Assembly (NCBI RefSeq): GCF_009389715.1
Contig: NW_024067911.1
Coordinates: 124,001 to 188,000, forward strand
DNA length: 64,000 bases
Source: Phoenix dactylifera
Taxonomy: Eukaryota; Streptophyta; Magnoliopsida; Arecales; Arecaceae
Direction of reading: 5' to 3'
Shown: one piece after another, positions 42,101 through 51,100 of the stretch
Position numbering within the stretch: position 1 is the first letter of the stretch
Layout of the letters: every line of letters begins with the position of its first letter
Program-made: the position numbers and the translations under genes
Notes under the pieces: model-generated
Databases searched by the model: none
What the model was told of the DNA's origin: nothing
Seen by the model: the letters and a program-made list of their open reading frames with translations, nothing else

Positions 42101-45100
42101 TCTCTGACCGGACGAGCTCGGCTCGTGCTCCATCGACTATTGAGTAGCGGTCCTCTGACCGGACGAGCTCGGCTCGTGCTCCATCGACTATTGAGTAGCG
42201 GTCCTCTCTGACCGGACGAGCTCGGCTCGTGCTCCATCGACTATTGAGTAGCGGTCCTCTAACCGGACGAGCTCGGCTCGTGCTCCATCGATTATTGAGT
42301 AGCGGTCCTCTCTGACCGGACGAGCTCGGCTCGTGCTCCATCGACTATTGAGTAGCGGTCCTCTGACCGGACGAGCTCGGCTCGTGCTCCATCGATTATT
42401 GAGTAGCGGTCCTCTGACCGGACGAGCTCGGCTCGTGCTCCATCGATTATTGAGTAGCGGTCCTCTCTGACCGGACGAGCTCGGCTCGTGCTCCATCGAC
42501 TATTGAGTAGCGGTCCTCTGACCGGACGAGCTCGGCTCGTGCTCCATCGACTATTGAGTAGCGGTCCTCTCTGACCGGACGAGCTCGGCTCGTGCTCCAT
42601 CGACTATTGAGTAGCGGTCCTCTGACCGGACGAGCTCGGCTCGTGCTCCATCGATTATTGAGTAGCGGTTCTCTCTGACCGGACGAGCTCGGCTCGTGCT
42701 CCATCGACTATTGAGTAGCGGTCCTCTGACCGGACGAGCTCGGCTCGTGCTCCATCGATTATTGAGTAGCGGTCCTCTGACCGGACGAGCTCGGCTCGTG
42801 CTCCATCGATTATTGAGTAGCGGTCCTCTCTGACCGGACGAGCTCGGCTCGTGCTCCATCGACTATTGAGTAGCGGTCCTCTGACCGGACGAGCTCGGCT
42901 CGTGCTCCATCGATTATTGAGTAGCGGTCCTCTGACCGGACGAGCTCGGCTCGTGCTCCATCGATTATTGAGTAGCGGTCCTCTCTGACCGGACGAGCTC
43001 GGCTCGTGCTCCATCGACTATTGAGTAGCGGTCCTCTGACCGGACGAGCTCGGCTCGTGCTCCATCGACTATTGGGCAGCGGTCCTCTGACCGGACGAGC
43101 TCGGCTCGTGCTCCCACCCCGACCTCGGCCGGGATGCCCCGATACGTTGGGATGTTGTCTTTATTGGCCAAGCGAGCTCGGCTCACTCTTTACCGGCTTC
43201 AGCCAACGAGCTTGGCCCGCTATTCCATTTTTGAATTTCTCTGCCGACGTCCTCGAAGAACGGAGTCCGAGCAGAGAAGCGTCCTCAGTCGCCTCGGCGC
43301 ATGGACGCATACGGTACAAGGTACCCATTTATTTAATGTTTTTTACATTATCTATTCTGCTTCTGGATTTCTCTGCCGACGTCCTCGAAGAACGGAGTCC
43401 GAGCAGAGAAGCGTCCTCAGTCGCCTCGGCGCAAGGACGCATACGGTACAAGGTACCCGTTTATTTAATGTTTTTTACATTATCTATTCTGCTTCTGGAT
43501 TTCTCTGCCGACGTCCTCGAAGTACGGAGTCCGAGCAGAGAAGCGTCCTCAGTCGCCTCGGCGCAAGGACGCATACGGTACAAGGTACCCGTTTATTTAA
43601 TGTTTTTTACATTATCTATTCTGCTTCTGGATTTCTCTGCCGACGTCCTCGAAGAACGGAGTCCGAGCAGAGAAGCGTCCTCAGTCGCCTCGGCGCAAGG
43701 ACGCATACGGTACAAGGTACCCATTTATTTAATGTTTTTTACATTATCTATTCTGCTTCTGGATTTCTCTGCCGACGTCCTCGAAGAACGGAGTCCGAGC
43801 AGAGAAGCGTCCTCAGTCGCCTCGGCGCATGGACGCATACGGTACAAGGTACCCATTTATTTAATGTTTTTTACATTATCTACTCTGCTTCTGGATTTCT
43901 CTGCCGACGTCCTCGAAGAACGGAGTCCGAGCAGAGAAGCGTCCTCAGTCGCCTCGGCGCATGGACGCATACGGTACAAGGTACCCATTTATTTAATGTT
44001 TTTTACATTATCTATGCGTTGCTATACCATTGGTCGGAGAACCGAGCAATGGAGCTCGGCAAGCCAAAACTTAAGCTCAGGCCCTAGAGCCCATATCCTC
44101 GGAACCTAAAATAGATCCGAGCAGAGAAACCTAAGCTACAATAGACAAGTTTCCACACATGAATATTCATTTCAAAAAGCCCGGAGGCCTAGTACAAGAG
44201 CTCGGACCCGGCCTTAACAAAGTATAGAGGCCGCTCCGGCTTACAAAAAGGAAAAAGAAGATAGGAAAAAGGGGAAACTACACAAGGGGCTCAGGCCCGG
44301 CGACTTCAGGAACAGCTGGCTCTTCTGCGGCCGAGGCCCCCACGGTGGCTTTAGGAGCTGCCTCGGTGACCTCGAGAACGATCTCGCCTTCTTCAGCTTG
44401 ACCCTCCTGGTCGGTCCCGCCAGAGGTTGGAACCTCTACCTCCGCCTCCGCTTCTGGGTTTTCGACCCCAGCGCCTGGTTGAAGCAGGCTAAGGTCGAAA
44501 TCTGGGAGAAGTCGCCGCAACTGATTGCGGAAGTCCTTGAAGCCCTGGATGAGACCATTGACGCCTTCCTCTTCCATCAAGTTGCGAAACTCTTCCGATT
44601 CACGGAAGAGCTTGACGGCGTCCTGGGCCTGCTCCCGGGCCTCCTTCTCCCGAGCCTCATGGTAGGCGGCCTTCCGCTCCAAAATCTTTATTTCTCTTTC
44701 GCGATCCGCGAGCAGAGATTGCACGTCAAGTAAACGGATCTCGAGATCTCGGACCTTTATTCGAGCCTCCCCCACCTCCTGCTCGCGTATAGCGAGCGAC
44801 GATTCGGCCTCCGTCCGGCGGGCCTCCGCGGCGCGCACTTCGGACCTAGCCAAAGAGTGTGCGCCCTTCTCCTCTTCAAGTTCGGCGACCAGAGTCCGAA
44901 CCTCGTCTTCGGCCGCCCCTAGCTTCGCTTGAAGCACTTTCTGCTCGGCCTCAGACGCGAGGAACTTTGTTTCGGCCTCCTCGCGCCCCCTTTGATGCCT
45001 TCGGGCCCGGTCCCGATAGTCCTGGATGATGTGAATCATCGTCTCGGTCTCGTGGAGGCGCTGCAAGAGGGACATGTAAGAAACAGTTTTAAGCCGAAAC

Positions 45101-48100
45101 ACAAATTTGCACAGAGTTAAAAGCTGACTTACTCGGATGGAAGAGCAAATAGCGGAGTCCATGAACTCGCCGTAGTTCATGGACCGAATTTTGGCCTGGT
45201 CGGCCGGGAGCAGCGCGACCCGAAGAACTTCGCGCGCCACTTGTACATTATCGAGGGTCGAGTCGCCCTCGAAAACAGCCCATCCAGGAGCGTAAGGCAC
45301 CCGCTCCTGAGGACCCGAAGAACCCGCCAGACCGGCCTCAGCTGGCCTGGGTGCGGCCGACCCCGTTGCTTCTTGGCTATTCCCCGGCTCAGAGCTGGGG
45401 AATTGGGGTCGAGTAGACGGCTGACCGGACCGCTGCGTGGTAGAGGTGGGGCGCGCGAGCGCCAGATCTGTTGAGGTCCTCCCTCCCTGGTCGGAATTTG
45501 GAGCTTCCCGCCGACCAGGGACTTGCGAAATCGGCATTGGACACGGAGGTGCCATTGTGGCTCCGCCAGAGCCCACGCCCTCTCCCCGACCAGCCTCAGG
45601 GCGCACGGGGCGAGAAGCGTGCGCCTCAACGGTTGTGGTCGTCGAGGTCTTCGCCGAGGTCTTTGCTTTCTTCCTCGGCTCGGTCGGTTCTCCTGAGAGT
45701 TCGGCCGCCCTCTTTTGGAAGCGGGCGTAAAGGACTTCGCTCTTGGTCACCATTTTTGCGATGTCTGCAAAGATGAGCAAAATTAGAACATTAGAACAAT
45801 AAGGAAATAAGAAGTTGCTGTAACTATCCTTACCCTGAGGACGTGCCGAGCTCAAGCCCACGTTCACCAGGGCGTCCTCGCTAATGAGGCCGTTTAGCAA
45901 AATTCCGTCCCCAAGGCTGCGGATGGTATCGAAGATCTCCTGCTCACGCGGAGAAAGCTGGGGGAGCCTGTTGATGGATTTAAGTTGGGCCGGCCTCCAC
46001 CTGGGGTCAAACCCCCAGGACCGTTCGGAACCCAGGAGGAAGAATTTCTCCTTCCAACCATGAATGGATGAGGGGGCACCATGAAAAAGTGGACGACCCA
46101 CCCGGAGGGCGATGTAGAGCCACTCCCCGTCTCCCGGGTTCGACTTAAAAATAAAAAGTCGTCGGAAGACGTTGACAGAGGTAGGAATCCCCTGTAGTAA
46201 ACACAGTGATAGGAAACCCATCACTGCCCTCCAAGCGTTTGGAGTGAGTTGCGCCGGGACCAACTGGCATACCGCCAGCAACTCATTCACAAAGCTGTGA
46301 AGAGGAAATCGGAGGCCGGCCCAGAGTGACTCCGAGTGCACTCCGATCCGGCCTACCGGAGGATCGGTTACCCGATCCCTTCGCTTGGCGGGTTCCAAAT
46401 GGAACCCGTGAAGAGGGAAAAACCACTCTTCGGTCATCTCGACCTCCAGGACACTCATGGTGGATACTACTTCGCTAGGCAAAGAACCCATTACAAGAGA
46501 GGGAAATCAAAAAGAAGGGGGACCTGGGAAAGATGCCGGAGAAAAGGGACTTCGGTCTGACGAAGGCTGGGAGAATAGGAAGCTGGAAGCAGAAGGCAAT
46601 AGAAAGAGGACAGGGGGCCGGGGGAGAGTTTATATAGACCTCCCCAACGGCCCGGATCAGCGAAGAAAGCGCTGCGTCCTGGTTAGATGATAACACGTGT
46701 CGGCCTAAAAGACAGAACGACGCATTTAATTAGGGCTAGCGCTTCGAATGTCGAAGCGCCCCATCGGATCGTGCGGAAAGGCATCCGCAATCGAAGATCG
46801 TGCGGCTCCATCATGAGCCCACGACGCGAGGACGCTTCGCAAAAGGTGTCCCAATAATGAGGCTCTTCGGAAAAGAAGAGACGCCGCCTATTAAAGGCAC
46901 CTCGAAGCGTTCGATAATTCAAAACGCACAGTAAATCAAAATTTTCGGAATTCGTGATGATCCAATTAAAGCTACTTCCCGCGCTCCAGCTGATAGCCAA
47001 CTGGAGCTCGGAAGTCGGGGGGTAGTGTTAGGGGAAAAACCCTAAGTCATATATCCATAGAGGCGCTCGGCCGAAGAGCGCCGACCGGAAAGCTGCTCGG
47101 CCAAGAAGTGCCGACCGGAAAGCTGCTCGGCCGAAGAGCGCCGACCGGAAAGCTGCTCGGCCAAAGGATGCCGACCAGGAAGGCGCTCGACTAGAGGGCG
47201 TCGACCAGAGCGTGCGCCAAGAGGTGCCCCACCCAAAGCTGCTCGGTTAGAAAGTGCCGACCAAAGACAGCGCCAAGGCGCTCTGCTAGAAGGTGCTCGC
47301 CTAAAGGGCGCCGACCAGGAGTACTTGAAGCAACCCCGCCACAGGGCGCCCCACTGGGCGACCAGCTCGGCTCGGCACTCTTGCCGAGCCGATGCCTTAA
47401 CCAAATGTTCAACCTCCGCCTAAAGTCCAAGGGACTGACAACTCCTACGGCTTGCGACCTGCCACTATCTCCAAGCCATCAAGGCATAAGATCTTCGCAG
47501 GTATTCGGCACGACCTGCCATTAATGCACGAGACTCTCTCAAGTCTCCGATGCACTCAGTCATTTAATGAACACGGCCCAAGACGATCTCCGGATCACTG
47601 AATCATCAGAGCGCATGGCTCTACCTGACCGCTGGTTCATTCGGTAATAAATGCACTTACCATCCACAGACCCCAGGCCCGCTACGGCCGGCGGTTCAAC
47701 CACTCCAACAGGTCCGATCGACCGTGACAACTCCCTGATTCCGGTCTGATCCGGTCCCGTTCTCCATTACGCCATTAATGGGCCAAATCGTGCCCAATTA
47801 TTACAAAACAGGACAAACCTCCTGTCACCTCCCAGGCAACAAAAATCCTCCTATAAAAGGAAACCTGGGGGGGAAAAGGGAGGGGGGACCAAAAACAAGA
47901 GAAAAAACCCGGAGCTGGAGAGAACCCTCCTAGACCGGGGGAAAAAGGAAGAAAACAGCACAGACACAATTGAACACAAGATTCTCTTTGTCTTCTCCAC
48001 ATACTCTCTCCCCTGCTCTCTCCACATACTTGCCCCCTCTGACTTAGGCATCGGAGGGCCGGCGCCGGGGAGCCCGGCCACCGGTTTTTCTTGCAGGACT

Positions 48101-51100
48101 TGCACACCCCCCGCGGCGGAGGACGCAGCCAGCCGGCGCATCGCCGTCCGCCTCCTGCAGCAGCGGAGCTCCTCCTTCCACGGCTTCACGGCGGCCCCCG
48201 GGTCCAATTTCCAGCAACACCAGTTATATGCAATTTTGGGCTGCCCTCATGCGGCGCATCTTGGAGTTCATTAAGCCAGTTATATGCCATTTTTTAGGTA
48301 ATAAACATGAATTAATCGTTTCAGTTAAGTCTTGGTTCCTTTCTTCTCTTTAAATCAATGTTTTAGTTTAAGGGTTTACAAATTTAAATGGTTGTGTCCT
48401 ATGTATTGTATGGGCGAAGCCATTTCCTAGATATTTAAGATGAGTGAATGGTTTTCTTTTAGTCTTGGTTCCTCTCTTCCCTTTTGAGTGACTGTAGCTG
48501 TGGCCTATATCTTTGTATACAACAAATAATCCTATCATAGTTCTATCTAGGCAAACTGGAGTAAGTGAGTAAAAATTTGCCTTTTTTTTATATATAAATT
48601 CCCCGTTAACTCCCCTTAAAATGCCTTCAGTCCTGGAACAAAAATGGCTGCGGAAGGAAAAAGTGGGTAAAAGGATTTGCTCTGATGAATCCCCATACCA
48701 AACAGGGTCCAGCTGTACTATGCATATTTATTAATTCTAGGAATGGTCTGCAAAGTTCATGGCGTTAGAGAATTAATCAGTACAAGTTATGAGATGGGCT
48801 GCACGAAGTCCAAGTGCCAAATTGTAGGATAGCACAAGTCCAATTGGCTCCTTAGGCAGCTTTGCTTTGTGGCAATTAATTATACATGATTCTTCATGTA
48901 AAAGTTGCCCTTTGCTATTTCTTTTCTTTGTGAATCTTTTTTTTTTCCTTTAATCAACATTTGCAAGGACATATATGGAGATAAATTTATAGTAGAGTTG
49001 TGAATTGTTTTAAATTTTAGATGTTTTTGGTACAAGAAATTTGTTACTTACCGCAAGTATATCAAGAAGCTTGAGATTATATCAGTCTTTGCATTTCGCA
49101 GAGGTCCAAGGATATTTGTCTATTGGTATTTGCATATGGTAATAATAGGTTAACTAGAGCTTGCATAATTTAGATTTTATATTAGAAATGCCTGGCATGT
49201 TTTTAAGAAATTAATCAGTTATAGGTATATCTCCAGTTTTGAGCATTCAAACTTTCGTTTTGGAAATAGGACACAAGTTTGGCTTCAAAAATGAGTTTCC
49301 TAGTGACCGTGCATTTACCTGATTCTTCTTTAAAATTATGATGAGCATGTTTTCTTGTATTTCTCCACTGATATAGACTTGCATATCGGTATTTTTTTAC
49401 TTGTTATTCTATCAAAATGCTTCTTATTCTTGAATATTGTGTTTTCCATTTTTTTTTCTCTGCTCTCTCTTGTACCCTTTATTGTGACAATTCACTGTTT
49501 GTGATGTCAGATTTCCTGGTGAAGCTGTTGGAGTCAAAATCGCAGGCCAAGCTGCACCCTCAGCTGCTGCCCCTGCAACAGAGGCTGCAAAGGTATTTTC
49601 CCTCCTATTTTATTCATTTCCTATCTCTTGTTTCTTAAGTAGGTGTGTGGATGTGGAGATGATGTTTGTTCTGATATTCTTTCTTTCTTTTCTTCAAATT
49701 TTTTCCCGCTTTCAAATGTCACTGAGAATCATATAAACATATGTTATTATTGCTTTCTACAGAGACAAGTCATTGCTGTCTTGATACCAAGAGTTCCAAG
49801 TTGTGCATCTGAATTATCATCTTGATTTAATACTGGTCTAAAATGTTTCCATAATGGTTTCAGCAACAGCATATTTTTGTTACAATGGCCCCCCCACCAA
49901 AACCATTTTATACCATTACAATGGTTATAGTGGCCATTATTTGACAAAAAGTATCCAGATTGAGATAATTTGGGCTTAAAACAATAACAGTTAGAACAAC
50001 TGTTATCTGCCATTACAAGAGGATTTATTTATCAAGTAATGGCAATAACATAGTTATTTGCTCCACAACACTTTTGACCAATTATTTTTTTTCAGTTATA
50101 ACTACTGATGTCTGCCAGAACAACATAAAGTAATGGTTGATAAAGGAAATAATAGTGGTTATTTGCTCGACAATCAACTCTTGAAGAAGGAAACATATTT
50201 TGTCTGTTTAACTGAATATTTTTCCAACTTAAAAAGATTTGAATTTAAAAAATGTTATTTTATTTAATGAACAGTTAAAGAATTGAATAACAACCATTAT
50301 TTCTGTTACATAATAGCCACTATTACAATAGTCATATAACAGCTCTTATTTGAAGTATCATTTTTTTTACATATAATGTAAAGACCCCTCTGAAACATTA
50401 TAATGGCCATTATTTTAAACCATGTGGGTTCATTCACTCTTTAACATCCGGAGTGGTGAGTTGGGTGCCTCAATGGCTTATATTACAATCTACTCATCAA
50501 ACTACAGCTTTCTTTGCATTGGTTTGTTTCATCTTCTTATAACCTAATGTTTTTCACTGTGGAATATTGGCCCTTTTAGTCATTCTACCAGTCAGCTTAA
50601 TATATCGTGCTTACGTTGTAAATGCCTCACCTTTCAATCTTCAACTGAAAAAATGTTTCATTTGCTCTGTGAAGACCTCAGTGAATGATGATGATCTAGA
50701 TCTCTTCGGTGATGAGACAGAGGAGGAGAAGAAGGCTGCTGAGGAGCGGGAGGCGGCTGTTAAAGCCTCGTCCAAGAAGAAAGAAAGTAAGCTCTTCTGA
50801 GCTTGGTATCATCAAGGAAGACGAGTCACTTAAATATTCAACTTTTTTTTTCACCCATATTATGTTATAGTATTTACTATCATGATTATCATAAGCTGCT
50901 AAGTAAAATTGGCTAAGCTGCTCATTTGATTTTTGTCCTCAGGTGGAAAGTCATCTGTCCTTCTGGATATCAAACCTTGGGATGATGAAACTGACATGAA
51001 GAAGCTGGAGGAGGCTGTTCGCAGCATTGAGATGCCAGGCCTCTTTTGGGGAGCATGTGAGTCTAATTTTCTTGTTAACATTTTTAGTAGTATCATGCTT

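Larger units (their letters stand above)
35037..48219 (+). mobile_element. Tat/Retand-type Ty3/gypsy retrotransposon, 13.2 kb, in eEF1B intron 2
   Basis: Complete element with 1194-bp LTRs (TGTTAGGG...CAACA), flanked by the 5-bp duplication CCAGT (35032-35036, 48220-48224), in the same orientation as the host gene. Order: LTR, primer site, gag (broken), pol (intact), two tandem-repeat arrays, an antisense gene, polypurine tract, LTR. A second, archaeal-type RNase H between RT/RNase H and integrase places it in the non-chromovirus Tat lineage. I count nine substitutions, all transitions, and two 1-bp indels between the LTRs (about 0.75 percent), so insertion was recent. Confidence 0.95.

Noticed and set aside
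41896-43110. CRISPR-like array
   Set aside because: Units are contiguous tandem repeats without unique spacers, inside a plant retrotransposon.
41798-43186. Series of minus-strand frames with repeated Arg/Ala/Glu peptides
   Set aside because: By-products of the 51/53-bp tandem array; the frame shifts between 51- and 53-bp units cut them into short overlapping pieces.
43006-44109. 367-codon open frame with 44-residue repeats
   Set aside because: Open only because the 132-bp tandem unit is a multiple of three and stop-free in two frames.
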